A DNA stretch of 27,420 nt, taken from Larix sibirica (lineage: Eukaryota > Streptophyta > Pinopsida > Pinales > Pinaceae). The position numbers were made by a program, and so were the translations under genes. The notes under the pieces were generated by a model. It worked only from the letters and a program-made list of their open reading frames with translations. It did not search any database and was not told the origin of the DNA. Shown piece by piece: positions 1 through 10,353 of the stretch. The stretch's first letter is position 1; each line of letters opens with the position of its first letter. The stretch is taken from positions 14,161 through 41,580 of the forward strand of contig NWUY0300041874.1 in the NCBI GenBank assembly GCA_004151065.3, written 5' to 3'.

Positions 1-700
1 TAACAATTCAAAGCTTACAAGGAAACCTCCACAAACTGTCAAACTAACAGCTGTACGGTACACCCAAAAAACAGATCTTAAAACAGATCTTCACACCTAC
101 TGAGACAATCTGCCTGTTGAAAAATGAGAAAAACTGCCTGCTGCCTGTTCTAGGCTGTTGTATGGCTCTGTCCGTACAACTGTACGGATTCACCTTGTTA
201 AGAACCAAATCCTTAAATTATCATAAGAGGCAAGAGTACACACCATGTACAACAATGTCAACATGGAGCACAACAAAAAGATAGATAATAGAGATAAGTT
301 ACACAATAACTCCTTAAAGAATAGGAAAACCTCCTCCAAATACCCCAAGACATTCATATATCCAATTCACATGTACCTATCCAATTCACATGTACCCTCA
401 ACAATGACTGCATTATCCCTATATATACCTATCCACTCATTGCACGAGGCCCCTTCATTATGCCGACCCTAATACATATACATTTACTTTATTACATATA
501 TATTTAGCCCCATATATGTCCCCCTCAGGGTCACGACATATACATTTAAAGTTTTTAACACCATATATGCCCCCCTTGGGCCATAATACACCTATGTAGA
601 CCTACTTGCAGATTTCAGCCTGTTTCCCAACTTCAGCAGCCAGCTCCTGTCTAATGCTTGAAACCTTCTCAATCAATGAACAATGTCATCTTTCAAAAAA
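1..700. other. Unassigned AT-rich repeat-like DNA
   Basis: I recognise no gene here. A 19-bp direct repeat (atccaattcacatgtacc plus one base) occurs twice back to back at 360-378 and 379-397. Two C-rich tracts followed by similar bases lie at about 515-530 and 570-585, and a third at about 717-727; on the minus strand they read as G-rich tracts of the kind found in polypurine tracts. The motif tgtacgg recurs near 53 and 190. A minus-strand stretch at about 600-690 stays open for some 30 codons and could be a retroelement remnant, but matches no family I can name. Confidence 0.3.
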
Positions 701-936
701 ACTTGTCTTCTAGTGAATGTCCCCCTCTAGCTTGACTTGCCTTCATAATTGAGCTAAAACCATAATCTGCCAAAACCCTAATCTCTCAATGAGATGTGCA
801 GTTGAGATTAGTCTAAATCACTAATGTATTAAAATACACTTTATTAGACTCAACAACTAAATATAAGACTTTCACTTTATTAATAAAGTGAATTACAAAA
901 TAGATTAACTTGGACAACTTTACGCATGTTTGACAC
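700..936 (-). mobile_element. Diverged LTR-like fragment, related to 3120-3415
   Basis: This stretch aligns by eye, with gaps, to 3120-3390. Shared blocks in the same order include aaaaccctaat (about 772-782 and 3206-3216), a block around atgtattaaa/atgtagtaaa, and gaattacaaaata near the right end. Since 3120-3415 sits where the 3' LTR of a minus-strand copia remnant should be, this is probably a second, older or truncated LTR of the same family. It stops at the N at 937. Identity is clearly below that of a recent insertion, so the two are not a fresh LTR pair. Confidence 0.45.
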
Positions 937-937
937 N
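937..937. other. Single N at a change of sequence type
   Basis: The unresolved base separates the LTR-like fragment on the left from the first unit of a ~900-bp tandem repeat, which begins at the next base. It may be a contig join rather than one uncertain base. Confidence 0.6.
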
Positions 938-3015
938 TATACCATTTTTGTAAATAAGAAGAAATTAAGAATTGTAAATTTTCCAATGACTAGGTGATTG
1001 AAGTCTTTATGTTCTTAACCAAACAATAAATGTAAATTAAATTATAGCATACTCATAAAAAAAAATTAGCCACATACACATAGAATTTATCCTTCAATCT
1101 AACTTATCATTTAACTAATCAAATCTTACAAGGAAACCTCCATAGTTACTAAAACTTAGCAACTCCATGGTAAACAAAATCCACTCCAACTTGAGCTTTA
1201 CTACCTAGATAGGAGAGCTATGAGCTATGACAAGTATGAAAACCAATAAAATAGATATTGCAATTATACAACTTTCTAAATTTTACCTCCAAAATTTTAG
1301 GTTCTTTATTAACATTTTTATTTATTTATAAATGAAAAAGGTTAGATGTGTATTTCCTATTCCATGGTAAGGAGGATAAGGATATCACTATCATATTTTA
1401 ATGGTTATAAATTGGACTGAGGGATATTGCCATCACATATAATGGTAATGAATTGGAGTTGGATTTTCTTACATGTCATTCCATTTGAATTTAATTTAAG
1501 TGATAATTTGAACTCTTTTTATGTAATAGGAGGCATGAAGGTAATATATTTTATGTAAACAAAGTCAATTGGAAATTGAGGATCTACTTTTCAAAACAAT
1601 GTGAAACATTGTGACAAGCATAGTTTGTATGGTTGTCCATTATCCAATTTGGGATCTTATTCCAAATTAGGAGTTAAATCATTTATTCTATGATCTGTTA
1701 GTATCTATAATGTTAGAAGAAAAAATATATGTTATCATCAGAAGCATCATGTCAACAAGTACTTGAAGCATTCACACAAGAAACATGTTGAAAAAAATAG
1801 ATGAATAATAATAAATCTAGAAAAACTAGAACATTTATATACCATTTTTGTAAATAAGAAGAAATTAAGAATTGTAAATTTTCCAATGACTAGGTGACTA
1901 AGTCTTTATGTTCATAACCAAACAATAAATGTAAAATAAATTATAGCATACTCATAAAAAAAATTAGCCACGAACTTATCCTTCAATCTAACTTATCATT
2001 TAATTAATCAAATCTTACAAGGAAGCCTCCATCATTACTAAAACTTAGCAACTCCGTGGTAAACAAAATCCACTCCAACATGAGCTTTACTACCTAGAGA
2101 AGAGAGCTATGAGCTATGATGGGTATGAAAACCAATAAAATAGATGTTGCAATTATACAACTTTCTCAATTTTACCTCTAAAATTTTAAATTCTTTATTA
2201 ACATTTTTATTTATTTATAAATGGAAAAGGTTAGGTGTGTATTTCCTATTCCATGGGAGGGAGGATAAGGATATCACTATAATATTTAATGGTTATAAAT
2301 TGGGTTAGAAATTGGAGTAAGGGACATTGCCATCACATTTAAAATGGGTATGAATTGGAGTTGGTTTTTCTTACATGTACTTCCATTTGAATTTGATTTA
2401 AGTGATAATTTGAACTCTTTTCATGTAATAAGAGGCATGAAGGAAATATATTTTATGTAAACAAAGTCAATTAGAAATTGAGGATCTGCTTTTCAAAACA
2501 TTGTGACAAATATAATTTGTATGGTTGTCTGTTATTCAATTTGGGATCTTATTTGGAACTAGAAGTTAAATCATTTATTCTATGATGTTAACTAGTATCT
2601 ATAATATTAAAAGAAAAAAATATATATGTTATCGTCATAAGCATCATGTTAACAAGTATTTGAAGCATTCACACAAGAAATATGGAGATGAAAAAAATAG
2701 ATGAACAATAATAAATTTAGAAAAATTAGAAAAATATTTATATCATTTTTGTAAATAAAAAGAAATTAAGAATTGTAAATTTTCCAATGCGCATACTCAT
2801 AAAAAAAAATTAGCGACATACATACATAATTTATCCTTCAATCTAACTTATCATTTAACTAATCAAAACTTACATGGAAACCTCCATAGTTACTAAAACT
2901 TCGCCAATCCATGGTAAACAAACTCCACTCCAACGTGAGCTTCACTACCTCGTGAAAAGAGCTATGACGGGTATGAAAAGCAATACAACAGATGTTCAAT
3001 TATATACCTTTCTAT
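938..3015. repeat. ~900-bp tandem repeat, 2.3 units
   Basis: The phrase accatttttgtaaataagaa begins at 941 and again exactly 900 bases later at 1841; a diverged form begins near 2742. Units 1 (938-1837) and 2 (1838-about 2738) can be followed over their whole length at roughly 90% identity with small indels. Unit 3 has lost about 60 bases right after aattttccaatg (about 2789) and can be followed only to about 3010. No frame stays open across a unit and no protein is recognisable. It could be a satellite or a duplicated non-coding part of a retroelement. Confidence 0.8.
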
Positions 3016-3119
3016 ATGGATCTATGGCATGCAATATGGTAAGTTGTATTCCGTGTTGTATAGTAATGTATGGTACTAAATGGCTATATATATGATATTG
3101 ATTTCCTCTTAGCCTCTAT

Positions 3120-3415
3120 TTTGGTGGTTGTTTTGTTCAACAAATTTTTTTTGTTAACTCCCTATCTTGACTTTTATTTATACTTATGGTGAAACCTAAT
3201 CTACTAAAACCCTAATTTTATTGACATGTATATTCGAGACTCATCATATTCTAAATTATCAATGTAGTAAATTATTTATTAGAATTAACACTCAAGTATG
3301 CAAATTTTTCTCTTTTTTCTAAAATGAATTACAAAATATAATTATCTTGAACCACTTATGCCATGTTCACATTGAACCTATGCACAAGTTCCTATGTGAT
3401 ATATATTTTTGAACA
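3120..3415 (-). mobile_element. Probable 3' LTR of the copia remnant at 3416-4995
   Basis: Just after the RNase H end of the minus-strand copia remnant, the minus strand reads a purine-rich tract (ggaggaag, about 3416-3423) followed by TGTTCA, starting at 3415. That is the usual order of polypurine tract and LTR start (TG). Inside are a TATA-like taaata on the minus strand near 3170 and the AAACCCTAA motif at 3207-3215 (plus strand). The inner LTR end is not sharply defined. No matching 5' LTR or target-site duplication was found. Confidence 0.5.
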
Positions 3416-4995
3416 CTTCCTCCTAACAAGGAATAAAATTTGAACAATCCAAGTTTGTCCCTCAATGTTTCAAACTTCCATTTTGCTAAGGGTTTGGTGA
3501 GAGTATCAACTACATGCTAATTTGTGGGAATATACTCGAGCTTTATTGCTCCCTTGAACTTTTGAATCTTGTCTAGTATGAAGTGATCTCTGATCTCTAT
3601 CTAGTTCTTGGACATGTCATGAAATATTGGATTCTCAAAGAGTTTGATACAACTTAGATTATCACATTAAAGTATAGTGGTGTTCAAATATTGATCAAAC
3701 AATCCTTCAAGAAACTTGCAAAGTCATGGCCTCAAAACTAGCAGTACTAGTTGCCATATATACTCTACCTGTATTAAGATGTGTGCCACGAAAATATCCT
3801 TCATGTTGAATGAGGATATCATTGATGATTCAAAACTAAAATAGACCTTCATGTGCTCCATAAGCATCGATTTCCCAATCTAAGTCTATATACCCTTGCA
3901 ACTTCACTTCATAATCTACAAGATATCTTAAAGACCATACTCCACTTCCCCCCTCAAGTATTTGTCACATGATTTTCTCTACCTAATTCTCTTTCGTTGG
4001 CTCCACCATGAACATAAGGTGTTTATTGTAAAACACATATCTTGTATAGTGTTGACTTATTGCAGTTACACATATCTTGCCTAGTGTTGACCAAATACAT
4101 CAAGGAACCTATCAACTTCTATTACAACTTAGAGTCCACCATATCCAATTTAAATATGTCCATATTAACTTTCGTATTAGTGATAATGGGTGCAACCATA
4201 GGTTTGTATTACTCCACCCAAAACCTCTTTAGGATCTCAACTACATATATAACCTACCTAAGGAAAATCTACCTCCAAATCGAGGAATTATTAATGCATT
4301 GGAGGAATCATTAATGCATCATGCCAATGTCCTTCATCTTGAACTCAAATTCTATATCTACTTTGCACCATGCAATGAGATTCAACAAGATATCTTCATA
4401 CATCACCAAAATAAAAATATCATTCCTAACAAATACATTTAATATAAGTTAGGATTTGCTTCACTTTTTGTGAAGACCTTACTTTGCAAATACACATTGA
4501 TCCTAGAGTACCATGTTCTTGGTACCTACTTGAGTCCATAATAGGCCTTTTTTAGCCTCCAAACATGGCACTCCTTCCCACATACATCAAATCCCCGAGG
4601 CTACTCTATGTACACTTCTTCCTCAATTATCCCATTGAGGAAAGTTGTCTTCACATCCATCTGATGTATCCTCCATCCCATAATGGAGACTAAAGACATC
4701 ACTGCTCTAATGGAAGTGTACCTAGCAACTTGAGCAAAAGTCTCCTCATAGTCCACTTCCTCTTTCTAGGAGAACCTTCTCACCACAAACCTCATTTGTA
4801 ATTCTCTATGCTACTATTGCAGCATGCTTGATCTTGTAGAGCCACCTAAAACTCATTGTTGATTTCCCTTCCGATCTTGACGCTATGTCCCATACATCAT
4901 TCTTCATAATGGTGTACTCCTCCACCATGGCATCCCTCCAAACCTACCGATATGTTGCCTCCTTAAAATTGGAAGGCTCGAAATCTAGAATGTTG
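3416..4995 (-). pseudogene. Ty1/copia polyprotein remnant: RT and RNase H
   Basis: Read on the minus strand from about 4995 downward, the frames give copia reverse transcriptase blocks in family order. There is a block like DAMVEEYTIMKNDVW (about 4930), then VDYEETFAQVARYTSIRAVM (about 4750), IHQMDVKTTFLNG (about 4660), and LKKAYYGLK followed by PRTWYSR (about 4530). Near 3430-3620 come the RNase H end motifs LEYIPTN, HVVDTLTKPLAKWKFE and LRDKLGLF. Many in-frame stops and frameshifts interrupt it, and most of the middle (3700-4400) is too decayed to assign, so it cannot encode an active enzyme. In an intact element this part copies RNA into DNA and removes the RNA strand. The upstream gag, protease and integrase do not adjoin it. 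Confidence 0.85.
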
Positions 4996-5420
4996 GACCC
5001 ATAGGCTCCTATTACCCGGCTAGGGAGGATCCCACCACTAACACACCCTAGTTTTTTGCATTAACCACTTCCAAAGGGGGGTCAAACCATGTGGGATAAT
5101 TTTGAAGCCAAGACCAAACGAAGGCTTTCCTAGCCAAAGTTCAAGGAAAGATTCAAGTTGTCGAATTATAATAACACGGTGGTCCTCAATCGCAAATTGC
5201 TGATCACAAACTCCAACTATTCAAGTTGGATGTCCAACCTTTGGCCAACAAAAGGAAGCACTGAAGTAGAACTTCTCTAAAGTGAAATATAAACTAGCCG
5301 ATAAGCATTCTTGGTTAGCTAACAATCCAACCAAAGATTCTCATCTTTGAAGGTTGGATCAAAAAGGCCTTTTTTGGAAGGATTTGTGGTATTTTATCAC
5401 TTAGCAAGTCCCTACCAAAC
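4996..5420. other. Unassigned DNA between copia remnant and inverted-repeat element
   Basis: No gene is recognisable. An imperfect hairpin lies at about 5327-5363, with arms around aatccaacc and ggttggatc separated by a short spacer. The motif caagttggat and related forms recur at 5224-5250. It may be remnant DNA of another repeat. Confidence 0.3.
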
Positions 5421-5425
5421 TTTTA

Positions 5426-5547
5426 TAATCAGCATAGATTCATCCTAACCATCCATCTATTGAGCACCAAAGGGATACAAAATAACCCATGTGCAAAACT
5501 CTCGATGGGTAAAGAATTCTGGATTAGGATGGATCTATGTTGGTTTG
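5426..5547. mobile_element. MITE-like inverted-repeat element
   Basis: The left end, aatcagcatagattcatcct (from 5427), is matched by the reverse complement of the right end, aaccaacatagatccatcct (ending near 5545), with about four mismatches in 24 bases. The interior is about 75 bp and encodes nothing. Related ends occur at 7548-7573, 10354-10524 and 12452-12515, so this is a small dispersed family. Arms, size and lack of coding capacity suggest a miniature inverted-repeat transposable element, but I see no clear target-site duplication. Confidence 0.55.
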
Positions 5548-5720
5548 TTTTATTTTTTATCTTTCTTTATTTACTTTTTTATGTCGCCATTTTTTCACTT
5601 TTTGTTCCATTAGACATCAGACTCAAATTATTTTCCATTTTTGCTTATGCACAGTACACATCTCATCATACTGAGCTGCAGAATGCACCTCACTTCTCTC
5701 AGTGCAATCACTAACATCGT

Positions 5721-5888
5721 ACTAATAATAAAGGTAGGTCATTATGACCCTTAATGACCTAACGTAATTCACCACCACTAGGCTGGTTATCTTCCCAACC
5801 TAATACTAATATTAAAGGTAGGTCATTATGACCCTTGATGACCTGACATAGTTTACCAATGCTAGGTTGGGTTGTCTACCCAGCTCCC
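5721..5888. repeat. 84-bp tandem duplication
   Basis: The block beginning aaggtaggtcattatgaccc at 5731 recurs at 5815, a period of 84 bases. The two units (about 5721-5804 and 5805-5888) share actaat, the ggtaggtcattatgaccctt core, atgacct and a ctaggctgg/ctaggttgg block. Each core contains the near-palindrome ggtcattatgacc. No coding function is visible. Confidence 0.8.
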
Positions 5889-6001
5889 AATCTAGTAAAA
5901 ATTATTTTCATGCTATTTCTCTCACAATAATATCAGAACAAAATCCCAATAACTAATTATGCTTACTTGCCATCCTCAATTTCTACCTGAAAGTTCTTTT
6001 G

Positions 6002-6019
6002 TTCTCGAATATTCGAGAA
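6002..6019. promoter_or_regulatory. Perfect heat-shock-element palindrome
   Basis: The 18-mer TTCTCGAATATTCGAGAA is its own reverse complement and has the pattern TTCnnGAAnnTTCnnGAA, four alternating units of the heat-shock factor binding site. A further GAAnnTTC pair lies at 5989-5996, not in phase with it. No transcription unit with a clear start adjoins it; the nearest coding evidence is the GATA-type exon at 6447-6575, which reads toward this site, so it would not be that gene's promoter. The match is seen directly; function is inference and may be chance. Confidence 0.35.
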
Positions 6020-6446
6020 TGTTTAACACTTTAAAACCATGCATAGATTGCCTTTTCTTACTATGATTAGGTTAGGACAGTCGATTGCTTTCTTGAAAGT
6101 CTACACTGTTTCAGCCCTCAAGGTCAGAGTGGCTACCTGTTTTGGCAATAAAGAAAATAATACAGTTTCCAAATTAAACATGGACTTATCACGACAAAAC
6201 AAACATGTGATCACACAAATTTATAATGAGACTTTTCAAGGCAGTAATTGGGGATGAGTTCAAGCATTGCACTTCACACTATCACCCCTTACAATGAGAA
6301 TGTAAGAAGATCAAATTATTTGTCTATCACTACACATTTGAAACCCTTAAAATTTCACAGTTATGCGCACAGTTAAAAACTAAAAAGAACTTTTCTTGTA
6401 GCTTCAAGTGAAACCCAAACAGTACAATAACAAATTGAAAACTCAC

Positions 6447-6575
6447 ACAGCTTCTTGTTGCGTCCCATTAGTGTTTGGAGTCCAACCCTCAGATGAATCC
6501 CACTTCTGTCCAGCAGGGACTAAATCCTTTGAATCGGCCTTGTATGATGTAAATTGACCTTTGTTGCGTTGCATC
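6447..6575 (-). CDS. Isolated internal exon of a ZML/TIFY-type GATA transcription factor
   Basis: On the minus strand, 129 nt flanked by an acceptor (ttgtgtag) and a donor (gtgagt) encode one arginine-completing base, then MQRNKGQFTSYKADSKD and a tail ending in NGTQQEAV. MQRNKGQFTS is the hallmark end of the CCT domain in plant ZIM/ZML proteins (GATA24/25/28 type). There an exon of this kind links the CCT domain to the C2C2 GATA zinc finger, and the exon end at QQE-V also fits that family. These are nuclear DNA-binding regulators. The frame is open and both splice sites are intact. The preceding exon (TIFY and first CCT half) and the following exon (CRHCG zinc finger) are not seen within the window. 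Either the introns are very long, the assembly is interrupted (N at 7574), or this is a stranded gene fragment. Confidence 0.75.
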
Positions 6576-7547
6576 CTACACAAAACAACCAAACTAATTT
6601 AATTTCTTTTAATGTCAGCTGAATCTCCAAACATTGAACAGAATTCTAGACTTTGACATGAATAGAACCAGTAATGAAGATGGGAATTTCTTGGCACAAT
6701 GTCAGGCCATAACATAGAAGGTATCGATAGCCAAACAGGTCATGTTGGAGAACCAACAGCTTGTTTCCATTCTCTTTTGATTGTTGGCAATTTGACATGG
6801 TTCATATTTACCTTAATTATCTTATTATATCCCAGTTTTTACTTTTGATCATTTTTCTTCCTCTGAGCATAAATAACATTCAGTTTTTCTTTATCAAGAA
6901 AGTGGCATATTGGCCGAGACAAGGACCGGTTGAATCCATCAGCTAGGTATTTATTGTTAAATCAAAATGTGTACGCAATAAGCATCAGATAGTCTAAAAG
7001 ATAGTAGAAGATTTAAAAGACATCAAACTAGTGTCCATAATATGCTTTAAACAATGGTTTATGTAAGCCTACCACTATGCGACTCACTTGTGGTTAATAG
7101 AAATCAGTCAGCAAAGTTTTCAATCTGGAGGGAAAATCAGATTCGAAGAAAATCATTAGTTGACTACAAGAAACGCAAGAAAATTGCCACTGTATTAAAG
7201 GCAGTGTTCCAGAGCAGAAGCAGAAGCACCCAAAGCGCCATTTCCCACAAAATCCTGAGAGCAAAGCAAACCCTGAGAACGAAGCATTCCAGGAGCGTTT
7301 ACTGTTTTGTATATAGTATATATTTTTATATATTATAGTACATATATATTAAAAAAAATCAGATTGTCAAATTAATTGCATAAAAAGAAGAAAACATACA
7401 TATTTATGCTACTTGTAGATGAATTCTACATTATTACGATGTTAGAAATGTCATCCATATTAGATTAGTTATTAGAGCATCAACCATTTAGTATACAGTA
7501 CACAGATAACATCAACTTTCTAGCAATAACAAACTTACAATGTTTTA
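6576..7547. other. Unassigned DNA, includes a GC-richer block at 7100-7310
   Basis: No exon is recognisable. Compared with its AT-rich surroundings, 7100-7310 is richer in G and C and open in several frames: 94 codons on the plus strand from 7054 to 7338, and about 70 codons in one minus-strand frame. Neither translation matches a family I know. It is followed by a run of TA-rich sequence at 7310-7350. If the GATA-type exon belongs to a real gene, an upstream intron would cover this stretch. Confidence 0.3.
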
Positions 7548-7573
7548 AACCAGCATAGATCCATCTTAAACCC
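7548..7573. mobile_element. Left end of the MITE-like family, cut at the N
   Basis: The sequence aaccagcatagatccatctt followed by aaaccc matches the left arm of the elements at 5426 and 10354. The element is lost after 26 bases, where a single N (7574) is followed at once by copia coding remnant. No right arm is found downstream. Confidence 0.5.
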
Positions 7574-7574
7574 N
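7574..7574. other. Single N joining two unrelated sequences
   Basis: The base separates a truncated inverted-repeat element from a copia reverse-transcriptase remnant that starts mid-domain. An abrupt double truncation at an unresolved base suggests a contig join. Confidence 0.6.
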
Positions 7575-10257
7575 AGGAAAGCTATTTTCACAACCATCTA
7601 ATGTATCTTCCCTCTTTTTGAGAGAACCCTCTCACTACAAACCTCACTTTGAACTTCTCATTGCTCCCATATTTCATATGCTTGATGTTATATAGCCACT
7701 ACTAATTCCCCCCCTAGTGTTGGCACAATGTACCATACATCATTCTTTACGATGGAGGTGTATTCCTCCATGTCATCACTCCAAAAATTCTATTGATCTA
7801 CTGCCACCTAAAAAATGGAAGGCTTAAATTATATGATGTTTCTCACCAATTCCATATAGTGTGCAAACTTATTTGAAGGCTTTTTCTTCTTGAATGTTCT
7901 TCTAAAAGCCTCGACATGCTCTTAACAGTCCATCAATGTTTGAGTGAACCATTGATGTCTCTTGACATAACTGGTAGGAGTTTTTGTCTCCTCCTGTTCA
8001 CCTAAAGGTTTCTATCCTGCACTAGCAGTCACTAATAAATATTCCTCAACCTTCAAAGCTTCATGTACCTCATCCTCTATCATTGGAATAAGCTCATTAG
8101 TCTTCCTCGATGCAAATTCTTCCTTACATCCCTACTTACCACTATCTTTCTCTTCTCTAGAATAAATATGTGTATGTCTATGAAGTCTCATTGTAACCAA
8201 CAAACAAACCCTTCTTGTTCGAGGGATCCAATTCAATCATCTTATCTATTGGGACATTGATGAAAGCTATAGAGAAAGAGATATGCAAATGAATCACTTC
8301 TAGCTTTGCACTAGTGAATTATTCCTTTGGTGTCTTGTCCTCTAAGATCATATGAGGAAGCCTATTATGTATGTAGACTACTACGTTGCATGATTTTATT
8401 CATAGAAACATTGACAAATCTTGGTAATGGATCTTTTAGCATTAGAAACCCTTACGATGAATTAATTATTCTTCTTTGAAACCTTGTTATATTGTGAGGT
8501 TTATGGAAGAATCAACTCACTAATTTCTACCTTCTTGTATAAATCCTTGAACTTCTTGAAGGTATATTCAGCCCCATCACATGATCTCAATACTTTGATA
8601 TTCTTATCTATCTATTTTTTTACTAGAGGTTTGAATTCCTTAAACTTGCTAAAGACACCATCCTTAGTATTTATAGAGTAGATCCAAATATACTAGAGCA
8701 ATTGTAAACAAAGGAAACATAATACATCCTACCTAATATTGATGATACTCACATTAGTGCACAAACATATGAATGTAATAGGTCTAAAATATCCTTATAC
8801 CTATGTTCATCTATTGTGAAAGTAGACAAGGTGTGCTTTCCAAGCGTGCACCCTCTGCATGCTCCTTAATGCTCAATGATGAACTCTAGAATACCTATTA
8901 TTATCCCCCTTAGAATAGGAAATTCCTTATGATGTAGGTTCCCCATCCTCTTATGCCAGAACTACAAAAGTTGTCACTGCTACGAACTAGGGATCGAATA
9001 GGTTCATCTTTTAACTTGTATAATTTTCCTTCCGTAACCTCAATCACCTATGTTAATTTTAGGATGGAATAATTTGGTATAATAAGGACGCGTTGGTTTT
9101 CGAACTCTATTTAGAAGAATTTATCTTTCATAATTGAAACTAAAAGAAATTTTTTCATAATGCTTGGAACAAACCAAACATGGTCAAATATAAAGAGTTA
9201 CTTTACTACAGTTAGATGGAAACAATACCAACTCTTTCTATTGTATACTTGGGATCATTATTAAGCTCAACTTGAACTCATGAGTTTTTATCTTTTATAC
9301 TTGAAAACAACTAACTTATTGATGTCATGTGTAAAGATGCCGCACTATCCGCATACCATGCATCCCCTGAAACTATACTGAAATAAAGGAATGATACCAT
9401 CATGAAATCCTTCTCAAACTTGGAGGTAAAATTTTTCATTTGAGTTTCAATGGAGGTTACTGCTTGATTGTGTTGCTACTTCCATCTACCCTTCTTCTTT
9501 CCTAGATACTATTATGCATATTGTCTATGCTTATGACATATGAAGCACTTGATTTTACTCAAGTCCTTCTTCCCTCGCTATGAGGTTGAATATTCACTCT
9601 TTTTCTTAGCTTTGTTGGGGCTTTCACTTGTTCCCTTCTTTGTTTGACTAAATATGGCATTGTCACTACCACCTTCATGCTTGCTAGCCTTGGAATCCAT
9701 CCGAGTCTTCCCCTAGATACAATAATACCATAGTCTTTCATAGGAGGGAATATTCTCACAAAAACAAATACCTTGCACAAATATTTCCCATTAAGCTAAG
9801 AAACCATTCAATGCCTGATTCACTATCTCTTTATCTTCAATCTTCTCCCTAACTACAACAAGGTGATAAAAAATCCATTTGACCTTCTTAGTAATGGGTA
9901 ATTGTGTTTAATTTGGTCATCTCTATAGATGTGAACATGTTATGTTATCATCTTCCTATTTATGTTCTCACTTTGATTAATGCTAACGAGGGAATCAGAC
10001 ATATTCTTTGTTGTATTCTTCTCAAATATGTGAGGGATCAAATGATCCTTTGTAACATCCATGGTCATCCTCTTGGTTTTCACTTCTTTCTTCTTTTTAA
10101 TTTCCAAATCCCATGGATCTATCAGTGGATTCATTGTAGTCATGACAACATCCTAGAGATGATTCTCTTCTAATAAGAGAGTTACCTCGACTTTCCAAGA
10201 TAGGAAGTTTCAGGAACCTTCCAATTTTCCCTTGAACCCGAGGCCAATTGATTCCAT
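7575..10257 (-). pseudogene. Ty1/copia remnant: gag, protease, integrase, start of RT
   Basis: The minus strand carries the copia order gag-PR-INT-RT. Gag may start at an ATG at 10257. Its UBN2-type region gives DHLIPHIFEKNTTKNM and SENINRKMIT near 9940-10070, then decayed blocks resembling NQALNGF and QGICF near 9770-9810. The protease motif appears as YADSAASLHMTS near 9320-9360, where DSGAS has become DSAAS. Integrase blocks resembling FKEFKPLVKK and KVLRSCDGAEYT lie near 8560-8670, then the decayed QYNKVSKKNN region near 8470-8500. RT begins near 7790 with EEYTSIVKNDVWYIVP and KVRFVVRGFSQKEG. Stops and frameshifts are frequent. Within RT about 90 bp present in the other copia remnant are missing, and the sequence then ends at the N. 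No 5' LTR or clear primer-binding site is seen above 10257. Confidence 0.85.
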
Positions 10258-10353
10258 CTCTTAAATCTAACACATAAACTACAAAATATGCTAGGAAATT
10301 AAGGACTACCTCTAAAACCTATATAACTACTAGTCCTTATTCCTAGAAGTTGG

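Noticed and set aside
1-60. Further unit of the ~900-bp repeat at the window start (cttacaaggaaacctcca)
   Set aside because: Only about 20 bases match positions 1125-1145; the sequence on both sides differs.
245-472. 75-codon open frame from 245
   Set aside because: It spans a 19-bp tandem repeat in AT-rich DNA, has low-complexity composition and no family match.
4042-4314. 90-codon plus-strand open frame
   Set aside because: It is antisense to the decayed copia RT region and has no recognisable domain.
5460-5714. 84-codon hydrophobic plus-strand frame resembling a membrane peptide
   Set aside because: It starts within an inverted-repeat element and its hydrophobicity comes from a T-rich tract.
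7054-7338. 94-codon basic plus-strand frame as a nuclear protein
   Set aside because: No domain, no conserved start context and competing open frames on the other strand; kept only as an unexplained block.
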